Shown here: piece after piece, positions 42,064 through 50,670 of the stretch
Layout of the letters: every line of letters starts with the position of its first letter
How positions within the stretch are numbered: the first letter of the stretch is position 1
Assembly: GCF_000968685.2 (NCBI RefSeq)
Contig: NZ_LAKD02000072.1
Coordinates: 81,791 to 145,790, forward strand
Direction: 5' to 3'
Source of the DNA: Streptomyces antioxidans
Lineage (GTDB): Bacteria; Actinomycetota; Actinomycetes; Streptomycetales; Streptomycetaceae
DNA length: 64,000 nt
Notes under the pieces: generated by a model
Database searches by the model: none
What the model saw: the letters and a program-made list of their open reading frames with translations, nothing else
Told to the model about the DNA's origin: nothing
Position numbers and translations under genes: made by a program

Positions 42064-43044
42064 TCAGCTGTGGCCCATGATGGGGCGCGGGCGGTAGGGG
42101 GCCTCCAGGCGGGCCACCTCCTGCTCGTCCAGCGTCAGCCCGGCCGCCGCGACCGCGTCCTCCAGATGGCGGGTCTTCGTCGCCCCGACGATCGGCGCGG
42201 TGACCCCGGGCCTGCCGAGCAGCCATGCCAGCGCGATCTGGGCCGGAGACACCCCGCGCTCCTCGGCGATCGCGCGGGTGGCGTCCACGATGGAGAAGTC
42301 CGCGTCCGCGTACCACCGCTCCACCAGCGGATCGCTACCCGCCCTGACCGTCTGCCCGGTGCGGTCCCGGTCGCGGGTGCCCGCCAGCAGCCCGCGCGCC
42401 AGCGGGCTCCACGGGATGACGCCCACGCCCTGGTCCAGGCAGAGCGGGTTCATCTCCCGCTCCTCCTCGCGGTAGAGCAGGTTGTAGTGGTTCTGCATCG
42501 AGACGAACCGGGTCCAGCCGTGCGCCTCGGCTATGTGCTGGGCCTTGGCGAACTGCCAGGCGTACATGGAGGACGCGCCGATGTACCGGGCCTTCCCGGC
42601 CCGCACCACATCGTGCAGCGCCTCCATCGTCTCCTCGAGCGGCGTCTCATGGTCGAAGCGGTGGATCTGGTAGAGGTCCACATGGTCGGTGCCCAGCCGC
42701 CGCAGCGAGGCGTCGATGCCCGCCATGATGTGCTTGCGGGACAGCCCGCGGTCGTTGGGGCCCTCGCCCATCGGGTTGTAGACCTTGGTGGCCAGGACGT
42801 AGTCGTCGCGGCTGGGGAAGAGCTCCCGCAGCAGCTCGCCGGTGATCTCCTCGCTGCGGCCCACCGAGTACATGTCGGCGGTGTCGAAGAAGGTCACCCC
42901 CTCCTCGGCCGCGCGCCGCACGATCGGCCGCGCGTCATCGATGTCCAGCTGCCAGGGCCGGTGCTCGGGGTTGCCGTAGCTCATCATGCCCAGGCAGATC
43001 CGCGATACCTTGACGCCCGACGCGCCCAGCCGTACGTACTCCAT
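42064..43044 (-). CDS. Aldo/keto reductase
   Basis: 326 residues from ATG 43044, preceded by GGAGGAG. Single TIM barrel with catalytic tetrad residues in FFDTADMYSVGRSEEI (Asp, Tyr), ATKVYN (Lys) and QIHRFD (His). NADPH-binding C-terminal motif APIVGATKTRHLEDAV. The subgroup resembles general-stress/YajO-type reductases. Substrate unknown. Confidence 0.92.
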   Translation of the reverse strand: MEYVRLGASGVKVSRICLGMMSYGNPEHRPWQLDIDDARPIVRRAAEEGVTFFDTADMYSVGRSEEITGELLRELFPSRDDYVLATKVYNPMGEGPNDRGLSRKHIMAGIDASLRRLGTDHVDLYQIHRFDHETPLEETMEALHDVVRAGKARYIGASSMYAWQFAKAQHIAEAHGWTRFVSMQNHYNLLYREEEREMNPLCLDQGVGVIPWSPLARGLLAGTRDRDRTGQTVRAGSDPLVERWYADADFSIVDATRAIAEERGVSPAQIALAWLLGRPGVTAPIVGATKTRHLEDAVAAAGLTLDEQEVARLEAPYRPRPIMGHS

Positions 43045-43150
43045 GCGTCTGCTCTCCTCCTGCTCGTCCGCCCGTTCGGCCGACCCGTCACAGCAGATCA
43101 CCCCGGCCGCCGGATTGTCAGCCCGGTGTGACGAAACCGCACGGCGGAGG

Positions 43151-43921
43151 TCAGAGGCGGCGGGTCGCGAGGGTGAGCCGGTCCCGGGCGTCGAACAGGG
43201 CGTCCTTGATCATCTGCTCATGGGCGGGGGTCAGCCGGGCCACCGGCACCGAGCAGCTGATGGCGTCGCGCGAGGGGGTGCGGTACGGGATGGCGATGCC
43301 GAAGCAGCGCAGGCCCAGGGTGTTCTCCTCGCGGTCCACCGCGTACCCCTGCTCCCGGATGAGGTGCAGCTCCTCGATCAGCTTCTCGCGGTCGGTGATG
43401 GTGTGCTCGGTCAGCTGGCTCAGCGTCTCCGGCAGCAGCTTGCGCACCTGCTCGTCGGAGTACGTGGCCAGCAGCGCCTTGCCCAGCGAGGTGGAGTGGG
43501 CGGGCAGCCGGCGGCCGACGCGGGTGAAGGGGCGCAGATAGTGCTGCGACTGCCGGGTGGCGAGATAGACGACATTGGTGCCGTCGAGCCGGGCGAGGTG
43601 GATGGTCTCGGTGGTGTCGTCCGAGAGCCGGTCCAGGGTGGGGCGGGCGGCGGCCACGACTTCGTCGCCGTCGATGTAGGAGGTGCCGACGAGCAGGGCG
43701 CGCACCCCGATCCCGTAGCGGGTGCCGGTGGCGTCCGTCTCCACCCAGCCGAGCTCCACCAGGGTGCGCAGCAGCATGTAGAGGCTCGACTTGGGGTAGC
43801 CCACGGCCTCCTGGACCGCGGCGAGGCTGTGCATCCCGGGCCGCCCGGCGAAGAACTCCAGCAGTTCGACCGTGCGGACCGCCGATTTGACCTGGGCCCC
43901 GCCCGTCTCAGCAGCTGACAT
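43151..43921 (-). CDS. IclR-family transcriptional regulator
   Basis: 256 residues from ATG 43921. Winged HTH VRTVELLEFFAGRPGMHSLAAVQEAVGYPKSSLYMLLRTLVELGWVE; effector domain with LARLDGTNVVYLATR, LPAHSTSLGKALLA and SRDAISCSVPVARLTPA. Divergent from the 2,5-dioxovalerate dehydrogenase gene with about 135 bases between starts, so it is likely to control this gene in response to a uronate or aldarate (inference). An upstream in-frame ATG (43975) is less likely. Confidence 0.9.
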   Translation of the reverse strand: MSAAETGGAQVKSAVRTVELLEFFAGRPGMHSLAAVQEAVGYPKSSLYMLLRTLVELGWVETDATGTRYGIGVRALLVGTSYIDGDEVVAAARPTLDRLSDDTTETIHLARLDGTNVVYLATRQSQHYLRPFTRVGRRLPAHSTSLGKALLATYSDEQVRKLLPETLSQLTEHTITDREKLIEELHLIREQGYAVDREENTLGLRCFGIAIPYRTPSRDAISCSVPVARLTPAHEQMIKDALFDARDRLTLATRRL

Positions 43922-44056
43922 CGCCTTGACCCCTCTGTTCGACCAGCCATAGAGTCCCAGGGGGATATTCATCACCCGGGACAGCGTTCAGCATATCGAA
44001 CACCGTCGATGTGTGACACGCAAGCAGCGGTAACACCACAGCAGGAGGAATCCGCG

Positions 44057-45592
44057 GTGTCAGCACCAGTGTGGAGCGTCGACCCCCGAACCGGAAAGCA
44101 GCGCGAACAGGTAGCGGTCGAAGCCACCGTGGAGGAGGTCGACCGCGTGGTGCGCGCGGCCCACGCCGCCCGCGGCTCCCTGGCCGACCGTACGGTGCGC
44201 GCCGCCCTGCTGCGCACCGCCGCCGATCTGCTCGACGAGGCCCGTGACCAGCTGGTCGAGGCCGCCGACGCGGAGACCGCCCTCGGCCCCGCCCGGCTCA
44301 CCGGCGAACTCGCCCGCACCACCTACCAGCTGCGGTCGTTCGCGGCCATCGTGGACGAGGGCGCCTTCCTCGACGTCCGCGTCGACCACGCCGACGCCAC
44401 CCAGACCCCGCCCTGGCCCGATCTGCGCCGCTACAAGCTGCCGCTCGGCGTCGTCGCCGTCTACGCCGCCAGCAACTTCCCGCTCGCCTTCTCCGTGCCC
44501 GGCGGGGACACCGCGAGCGCCCTCGCCGCGGGCTGCCCGGTGATCGTCAAGGCCCACCCCGACCACCCCGCCACCTCCGAGGTGGCCGCCTCCGCGCTGC
44601 GCCGCGCCGCCGAGCGGGTCGGGGTGCCCGCCGAGGTGATCGCGGTGGTGCACGGCTTCGACGCGGGTCTTGAGCTGGTCAGGCATCCGCTGATCGCCGC
44701 CGCCGGTTTCACCGGCTCGGTCCGCGGCGGCCGTGCCCTGCACGACGCGGCGGCCTCCCGGCCGGTGCCGATCCCCTTCCACGGCGAACTGGGCAGCCTC
44801 AACCCGGTCGTGGTCACCGAGGCCGCGGCCGCCGAGCGCGGTGACCAGATCGGCGCCGGGCTCGCGGGCTCCATGACGCTGGGCGTCGGCCAGTTCTGCA
44901 CCAAGCCCGGCTTCGTGCTGGCCCCGGCTGGTCCGGCGGGCGACGGCCTGCTGAAGTCCCTCACCGACGCGGTCAGCAACACCGAGGCCGGGGTCCTGCT
45001 CGACCACCGGATGCGGGACAACTTCGTCGCCGGGATCAAGGAGCGCATCGAGCTGGCGGACGTGGTGGCCCCGGTCACCCCCGGCTCCGGCGGTGAGCAC
45101 ACGGTCAGCGCGGGCTTTCTGACCGTCCCGGCGCGGCGGCTCGCCGAGGACGGCCCCCACGATGTGCTGCTGGAGGAGTGCTTCGGCCCGGTGACCGTCG
45201 TGGCGCGCTACGAGAGCGACGATGAGATCAGCGCGGTGCTCGGACGGCTCCCCGGCAACCTCACCGCCACCGTCCACCTCTCCGCCGCCGAGGGCGAGGG
45301 CACCGAGGGCCGGGCCGGTGAACTGATCGCCGAGCTCACCCCGCTGGCGGGCCGGGTCCTGGTCAACGGCTGGCCGACCGGTGTCGCGGTCGCCCCCGCC
45401 CAGCACCACGGCGGCCCCTACCCGGCCACCACCTCCACCTCCACCTCGGTCGGCGGCACCGCCCTAGAGCGCTGGCTGCGACCGGTCGCGTACCAGGACA
45501 CCCCGGCCGCGCTGCTGCCGCCGGAGCTGCGCGACGAGAACCCGCTGGAGCTGCCGCGGCGGATCAACGGCGTCCGGGAGCAGCGCGGCTGA
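44057..45592 (+). CDS. 2,5-dioxovalerate (alpha-ketoglutarate semialdehyde) dehydrogenase
   Basis: 511 residues from GTG 44057, chosen for AGGAGGA 7 bases upstream. Aldehyde dehydrogenase (NADP+) type: ASNFPLAFSVPGGDTASALAAGCPVIVKAHPDHPATS, catalytic Glu in GELGSLNPVVV, catalytic Cys in GVGQFCTKPG and ending in GWPTGVAV with QHHGGPYPATT. This subgroup oxidises the KdgD product to 2-oxoglutarate in uronate, aldarate and pentose oxidative pathways. It lies 9 kb from kdgD but under the divergent IclR gene. Confidence 0.9.
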   Translation: MSAPVWSVDPRTGKQREQVAVEATVEEVDRVVRAAHAARGSLADRTVRAALLRTAADLLDEARDQLVEAADAETALGPARLTGELARTTYQLRSFAAIVDEGAFLDVRVDHADATQTPPWPDLRRYKLPLGVVAVYAASNFPLAFSVPGGDTASALAAGCPVIVKAHPDHPATSEVAASALRRAAERVGVPAEVIAVVHGFDAGLELVRHPLIAAAGFTGSVRGGRALHDAAASRPVPIPFHGELGSLNPVVVTEAAAAERGDQIGAGLAGSMTLGVGQFCTKPGFVLAPAGPAGDGLLKSLTDAVSNTEAGVLLDHRMRDNFVAGIKERIELADVVAPVTPGSGGEHTVSAGFLTVPARRLAEDGPHDVLLEECFGPVTVVARYESDDEISAVLGRLPGNLTATVHLSAAEGEGTEGRAGELIAELTPLAGRVLVNGWPTGVAVAPAQHHGGPYPATTSTSTSVGGTALERWLRPVAYQDTPAALLPPELRDENPLELPRRINGVREQRG

Positions 45593-45788
45593 CTCCCGGA
45601 ACGACGGCCCGGCCGCCGGACCCGCGGACCTGACCCGCGCGTCCGGCGGCCGATTCGCGTCGGCGCTTCACCCGCGCGCCGCGTAAGCCATAAGTATCGC
45701 CGCTGGTCAGCGGGTATGTATAAGGATCGCTTGAAGGCATCCGACGCGGAAATGCGATGGACGCCGGGGAGCGCCCGTCCCATAGTGG

Positions 45789-46841
45789 ATGCACATGGAG
45801 AGCCTGGCGGGCGCCGAATTCGCGCCACATACGACGTATCTCACCACCGCGTCCAGCGGTCTGATCCCCGCACGCTCCGCCGCCGCCGTGAAGGCGGTCC
45901 TCGACAGCTCGGCCGCCGGACAGCCCATCGCGGACGTGTCCTTCGAGGCGGTCGAGGCGAGCCGCGCCGCCTACGCCCGGATCGTCGGCGTACCGGCCCG
46001 GCGCGTCGCGGCCGGCAGCTCGGTCGCCGTATACGCGGGGATGATCGCGACCTCGCTGCCGTCCGGGGCCGAAGTCCTGGTCGCCGACGGCGACTTCAGC
46101 TCCCTGGTCAACCCCTTCGCCGTCCGTCGCGACCTCAAGCTGCGCATCGTGCCGCTGGAGGAGATCGCGGAGGCGGTGCGCCCCGGTACGGCGCTGGTGG
46201 CCGTGAGCGCGGTCCAGTCGGCGGACGGGCGGATCGCCGACCTCCCCGCCATCCGGGAGGCCGCCCGCGCCCACGGGGCCCGTACGCTGGTGGACCTCAG
46301 CCAGGCGGCGGGCTGGTTCCCGGCGAACGCGGCCGAGGACGACTACACGGTCTGCGTGGCCTACAAGTGGCTGATGTGCCCGCGCGGGGCCGCCTTTCTG
46401 ACCGTGCCCGATGACCTCGGCGAACTCACCCCCGTCTTCGCGGGCTGGGTCGCGGGCGAGCAGCCCTGGGACAGCTGCTACGGCCCGGTGGCCGAACTCG
46501 CCCACTCCGCACGGCGCTTCGACGAGAGCCCGAGCGTGTACGCCTACGTCGCGGCCCGGCACTCGCTCGGGCTGGTCGAGGAGCTGGGCACCGAGGCCAT
46601 CGCCGCGCATGACCGCGCGCTCGCCGACCGCTTCCGGGACGGGGTCATCGCGCTCGGCCACCGGCCCGTGGCCGCCCCCGGGTCGGCCATCGTCTCCGTA
46701 CCGGGCCTGGGCGACGCCGCGCCCCGGCTGGCGGAGGCCGAGGTGCAGGTCTCGGCGCGGGCAGGCAACCTCCGCGCCTCCTTCCACCTGTACAACACCG
46801 TGGCCGATGTGGACCGGCTGCTGGAGCGGCTGTCCGGCTGA
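45789..46841 (+). CDS. Class V aminotransferase-fold PLP enzyme
   Basis: 350 residues. TTYLTTASSGLIPARSAAAV at the start, the pocket motif ADGDFSSLVNPF, LVDLSQAAGWFP with the PLP Asp and the Lys in VCVAYKWLMCPRG. Related to kynureninase/cysteine-desulfurase-like proteins; substrate unknown. CATAGT lies 8 bases before the second in-frame ATG (45795), so translation may start there without a leader. The gene ends at a terminator shared with the ectoine operon from the other side. Confidence 0.85.
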   Translation: MHMESLAGAEFAPHTTYLTTASSGLIPARSAAAVKAVLDSSAAGQPIADVSFEAVEASRAAYARIVGVPARRVAAGSSVAVYAGMIATSLPSGAEVLVADGDFSSLVNPFAVRRDLKLRIVPLEEIAEAVRPGTALVAVSAVQSADGRIADLPAIREAARAHGARTLVDLSQAAGWFPANAAEDDYTVCVAYKWLMCPRGAAFLTVPDDLGELTPVFAGWVAGEQPWDSCYGPVAELAHSARRFDESPSVYAYVAARHSLGLVEELGTEAIAAHDRALADRFRDGVIALGHRPVAAPGSAIVSVPGLGDAAPRLAEAEVQVSARAGNLRASFHLYNTVADVDRLLERLSG

Positions 46842-46876
46842 GCGGATCCGCTCCCGGCAACGGGGGTTCGCGGCGG

Positions 46877-46919
46877 AAAAAATCTGAGGGAAGCCGGGGC
46901 ACCCCGGCTTCCCTCAGAT
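46877..46919 (-). terminator. Terminator of the ectABCD operon
   Basis: An 18-base perfect stem (46882-46899 with 46902-46919), with the last pair probably open, giving a GCAC loop. On the minus strand it is followed by six Ts, a canonical intrinsic terminator. It also stands 40 bases after the plus-strand aminotransferase and can serve both. Confidence 0.92.
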
Positions 46920-46949
46920 CACGGACGTCACATCAGCGCACGGCCGTCA

Positions 46950-47837
46950 TCACCGTACGGGCGTGAAGTCCCTCGCGCCGATGAACTCCGGCCGGTGGAC
47001 CGGCGCGGCGAACGGCTCGACCGCCGCGTTCTCCACGCTGTTGAACACGATGAACACATTGCTGCGGGAGTACGGCGTGATGTTGTCGCCGGACCCGTGC
47101 ATGCAGTTGCAGTCGAACCACGTCGCCGACCCGGCCTTGCCGGTGAACAGCTTGATGCCGTGCTTGTCGGCGAAGCCGCTCAGGGCCTCGTTCGACGGGA
47201 TGCCGGCGTCCTGCATCTGCAGCGACCGCTTGTAGTTGTCCTTCGGCGTGGCCCCTTCACAGCCGAGGAAGGTGCGGTGCGAGCCCGGCATGATCATCAG
47301 GCCGCCGTTGGTGTCGAAGTTCTCGGTCAGGGCGATCGAGACCGACACGGTCCGCATGTTCGGCAGCCCGTCCTCGGCGTGCCAGGTCTCGAAGTCCGAG
47401 TGCCAGTAGAAGCCCGAGGCCCCGAAGCCCGGCTTGACGTTGATCCGGCTCTGGTGGACATAGACGTCCGAGCCCAGGATCTGCCGCGCGCGACCCACCA
47501 CCCGCGGGTCCCGCACCAGGTTCGCGAAGACCTCGCTGATCCGATGCACCTCGAACACCGACCGTACGTCCCTGGACTTCGGCTCGATGATCGAGCGTTC
47601 GTCGGCGCGCACGTCCGGGTCGGTGACCAGCCGGTCCAGTTCGGCGCGGTAGACCGCGACCTCATCCGGAGTGATCAGTTGGTCGATCGCCAGGAAGCCG
47701 TCGCGATCGAAATCGCTCAGCTCGGACGGTTGCAGCGGCCCCGGAGCCCCGGGCTCGGACCACACCACCGGGTCCACGCGTGGTGTGGCGACCTCCACGG
47801 CACCACGGGTCGGGTACAGGTCAGTGACCGTGGTCAT
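46950..47837 (-). CDS. ectD: Ectoine 5-hydroxylase
   Basis: 295 residues, 2-oxoglutarate/Fe(II) dioxygenase converting ectoine to 5-hydroxyectoine. Iron ligands H146, D148 (FYWHSD) and H247 (CMHGSG) agree with the known EctD triad. The signature WHSDFETWHAEDG is complete, and substrate-site FVxFNS-like VFIVFNS is present. Four-base gap after ectC. Confidence 0.97.
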   Translation of the reverse strand: MTTVTDLYPTRGAVEVATPRVDPVVWSEPGAPGPLQPSELSDFDRDGFLAIDQLITPDEVAVYRAELDRLVTDPDVRADERSIIEPKSRDVRSVFEVHRISEVFANLVRDPRVVGRARQILGSDVYVHQSRINVKPGFGASGFYWHSDFETWHAEDGLPNMRTVSVSIALTENFDTNGGLMIMPGSHRTFLGCEGATPKDNYKRSLQMQDAGIPSNEALSGFADKHGIKLFTGKAGSATWFDCNCMHGSGDNITPYSRSNVFIVFNSVENAAVEPFAAPVHRPEFIGARDFTPVR

Positions 47838-47841
47838 CGGA

Positions 47842-48246
47842 TCATGCCTCCTCGGTCTCGGTGATCAGCGGATATACGCCGTTCTCATCGTGGTCCTCCC
47901 GTCCGGTGATCGGCGGGTTGAAGACGCAGACACACCGGAAGTCGGTCTTGGGGCGCATTGTGTGCTTCTCGTGCCCGTTCAGCAAGTACATGGTGCCGGG
48001 CGTGATCCAGTGCTTCTCACCGGTCTCGTCATTGGTGAGCTCGGCCTCGCCCTCGACGCACAGCACCGCCTCGATGTGGTTGGCGTACCACATCGACGTC
48101 TCGGTGCCCGCGTAGAGGATGGTCTCGTGGAGCGAGAAGCCGACGCCCTCCCGGGCGAGCACGATGCGCTTGCTCTCCCAGGTGCCGGACTTGGACTTGA
48201 TGTGCCTCTCGGTGTCCTCGATGTCCTTGAAGGATCGGACGATCAC
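47842..48246 (-). CDS. ectC: L-ectoine synthase
   Basis: 134 residues, cupin fold. It cyclises N-gamma-acetyl-diaminobutyrate to ectoine. Landmarks: MIVRSFKDIEDTERHI, ETILYAGTETSMWYANHIEAVLCVEGEAEL, and LNGHEKHTMRPKTDFRCVCVFNPP with metal-site residues. Third gene of the operon. Confidence 0.97.
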   Translation of the reverse strand: MIVRSFKDIEDTERHIKSKSGTWESKRIVLAREGVGFSLHETILYAGTETSMWYANHIEAVLCVEGEAELTNDETGEKHWITPGTMYLLNGHEKHTMRPKTDFRCVCVFNPPITGREDHDENGVYPLITETEEA

Positions 48247-48286
48247 GGTGAGTTCTTGCCTCTCTCTTCTCTGCGGTGCGGGAGGG

Positions 48287-49549
48287 TTATGCGGTCTCGC
48301 GGACCGCGCGGGCGAGGGTACGCAGCCCCTCGTCCAGGTCTTCGGGGGAGATCGTCAGCGCGGGCAGCAGCTTGACGACCTCGCTCTCCGGGCCGGAGGT
48401 CTCGACCAGCAGGCCCAGTTCGAAGGCGCGCTTGCAGACGGCCGAGGCGCGCGGCTTGTCCTCGAACTCCATGCCCCACACCAGGCCACGGCCGCGGAAG
48501 TCGACCCCGGACTGCTCCTCGCAGATGGCGCGCAGCGCCTGCTCGACCTGCTCACCGCGGGCCAGGGTCTGCTTCTCCATCTGGCCGTCCGCCCAGTAGG
48601 TGTCCAGGGTGGCGGCGGCGGTGACGAACGCGGGGTTGTTGCCGCGGAACGTGCCGTTGTGCTCGCCGGGCTCCCAGACGTCCAGCTCGGGCTTGAAGAG
48701 GGTGAGCGACATCGGCAGGCCGTAGCCGCTGATGGACTTGGAGACGGTCACGATGTCCGGAGTGATGCCCGCCTCCTCGAAGGAGAAGAAGGCGCCGGTA
48801 CGGCCACAGCCCATCTGGATGTCGTCAACGATCAGCAGCATGTCCTGGCGCTCGCACAGCTCGGCCAGGGCGCGCAGCCACTCGGGCCGCGCTACGTTGA
48901 TACCGCCCTCGCCCTGCACGGTCTCGACGATCACGGCCGCGGGCTGGTTGAGGCCGGAACCCTGGTCCTCCAGCAGCCGCTCGAACCACAGGAAGTCCGG
49001 GACCGTGCCGTCGAAGTAGTTGTCGAACGGCATCGGGGTGCCGTGGACCAGCGGGATGCCCGCACCGGCGCGCTTGAAGGCGTTGCCGGTCACGGCCAGC
49101 GAGCCCAGCGACATGCCGTGGAAGGCGTTGGTGAAGGAGACGATCGACTCGCGGCCCTTGACCTTACGGGCGAGCTTCAGCGCGGCCTCGACGGCGTTGG
49201 TGCCGGTCGGGCCCGGGAACATGACCTTGTAGGGCAGGTCGCGCGGGCGCAGGATGTTGTTCTGGAACGACTCGAGGAACGCGCGCTTGGCCGTGGTGGA
49301 CATGTCCAGGCCGTGGGTGACGCCATCACGCTCGATGTAGTCGATCAGTGCCCGTTTGAGCACCGGGTTGTTGTGGCCGTAGTTGAGCGACCCGGCCCCG
49401 GCGAAGAAGTCGAGGTAGGTGTGTCCGTCCTCGTCGTACATGTGGCTGCCCTGGGCACGGTCGAAGACGGCGGGCCAGCCACGGCAGTAGCTGCGCACCT
49501 CCGACTCCAGGGCCTCGAAGACGCTCAGGGCGGGCGGGGTGATGGTCAC
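48287..49549 (-). CDS. ectB: Diaminobutyrate--2-oxoglutarate transaminase
   Basis: 420 residues from GTG 49549 with AGGAGA as ribosome site. Class III aminotransferase converting aspartate semialdehyde to 2,4-diaminobutyrate. SEVRSYCRGWPAVFDRAQGS start, FFAGAGSLNYGHNNP, PTGTNAVEAALKLARK, VDDIQMGCGRTG and PLP Lys in VTVSKSISGYGLP. Confidence 0.97.
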   Translation of the reverse strand: MTITPPALSVFEALESEVRSYCRGWPAVFDRAQGSHMYDEDGHTYLDFFAGAGSLNYGHNNPVLKRALIDYIERDGVTHGLDMSTTAKRAFLESFQNNILRPRDLPYKVMFPGPTGTNAVEAALKLARKVKGRESIVSFTNAFHGMSLGSLAVTGNAFKRAGAGIPLVHGTPMPFDNYFDGTVPDFLWFERLLEDQGSGLNQPAAVIVETVQGEGGINVARPEWLRALAELCERQDMLLIVDDIQMGCGRTGAFFSFEEAGITPDIVTVSKSISGYGLPMSLTLFKPELDVWEPGEHNGTFRGNNPAFVTAAATLDTYWADGQMEKQTLARGEQVEQALRAICEEQSGVDFRGRGLVWGMEFEDKPRASAVCKRAFELGLLVETSGPESEVVKLLPALTISPEDLDEGLRTLARAVRETA

Positions 49550-49658
49550 AGCGTTCTCCTGGGAGAGGGATGTGAGGGGGGTGAGAGATCGGGGGTGAAA
49601 CGAGATCTTCAGCGAAGTCTTCAGCGAAGTCGTCAGCAGGTCGTCGGCGAGGTCGGGG

Positions 49659-50228
49659 TCAGGTCCGGTCGGTGCGCGGACCGTGCGGAGCGCGCGGGCC
49701 GAGCGGACCGATGCGGTAGAGCACCTCGGGCTCATGCGCACCGTCGGGGAACAGACCGCCGTGGAAGAGCACCTCACGCTCGAGCGGGGCGCTGTGCCGC
49801 TCCGCGAACGAGGTGAACAGCCGGTTCGAGGCGGTGTTGTCCGGGGTGATCGTGGTCTCGATGCCGCGGACGCCCGTCGCGGCGACCCGCGCGGCCAGCC
49901 CGTCCAGCAGGGTGGCGGCCAGTCCGCGGCCGCGCCAGGCGTCGTCGACGGCGACCTGCCAGACGACCAGGGTCTCGGGGCGCTCCGGGCGGACGTAGCC
50001 GGTGATGAAGCCGACCGGTCCGCCGTCGGCGCCGCGCGCCACGACGGATGTGGCGGCGAAGTCGCGGCACCACAGGAGATAGCTGTAGGAGGAGTTGAGG
50101 TCCAGGGCTTTGGAGTCGCGAGCGATTCGCCAGATCGCGGCTCCGTCCTCGACGCGCGGGGTGTCGAGGGACAGGCCCTCCGGCAAATCCAATTCGCTAC
50201 GGACTAGGTCTGCTTGTGCGGCGGTCAT
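49659..50228 (-). CDS. ectA: L-2,4-diaminobutyrate acetyltransferase
   Basis: 189 residues, GNAT fold: LDLNSSYSYLLWCRDFAATS, VVWQVAVDDAWRGRGLAATLLDGL with the acetyl-CoA loop, and ITPDNTASNRLF. First gene of the ectoine operon. On the minus strand TAAATT lies 8 bases before the ATG, so a leaderless or nearly leaderless start is possible. The Arg/Pro-rich tail (GPRAPHGPRTDRT) is longer than usual. Confidence 0.95.
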   Translation of the reverse strand: MTAAQADLVRSELDLPEGLSLDTPRVEDGAAIWRIARDSKALDLNSSYSYLLWCRDFAATSVVARGADGGPVGFITGYVRPERPETLVVWQVAVDDAWRGRGLAATLLDGLAARVAATGVRGIETTITPDNTASNRLFTSFAERHSAPLEREVLFHGGLFPDGAHEPEVLYRIGPLGPRAPHGPRTDRT

Positions 50229-50670
50229 GCAAATTCAATTTACCTAGCAGAATCAGAAAATGCATCGCGAGGAGGGGTTACGCAAAGGGGTGTGGTTATG
50301 TTATCACGCGGGCGCGCGTGCGCGCGCGTCGGGTCGTCGAAAAGCGGTGATTTGCGGGGAAGTTACCTGGTCATAGCGGATCGCATGTGGAGTCTGTCAC
50401 ATGTGCGTAACTGGCCGGTGACCCGCTTGAATTTTGGGGGCCAGGATCTCGTGAAAAATTTTGCGTTTAGGAATCATAAAAGCGGGCAGACGAATGTGGA
50501 AGCAGTAGCGGAAAAACGCGGGGAATTCCGGGCCAAGCTGCAATGAATTCAATCTCTCACGGTGAGCTACCTGGGAGCTACACGGTGAACTGACGAAAGG
50601 TCGCCCCGCACCGCGGGGGCGCCGGAATCGGCCGGTCAACGCCCTGTTCAGGTCTCGTACAGTGCGTTGC
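50229..50670. promoter_or_regulatory. AT-rich divergent control region of ectA
   Basis: 442 bases, clearly lower in GC than the surroundings. It contains a TAAATT box for ectA (50237-50242), an 18-base alternating purine-pyrimidine tract at 50312-50329 (GCGCGCGTGCGCGCGCGT), an A/T-rich stretch at 50450-50485, and TACAGT at 50658-50663, 7 bases before the ATG of the divergent amidohydrolase. A plus-strand open frame here (50214-50546) has no ribosome site or family and is not called. Confidence 0.5.

Noticed and set aside
46877..46919. Hairpin as a small RNA gene
   Set aside because: Position after both convergent genes and the T-run identify it as a terminator.
50214..50546. 110-codon plus-strand gene upstream of ectA
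   Set aside because: No family or ribosome site, begins inside ectA antisense, and lies in an AT-rich promoter region.
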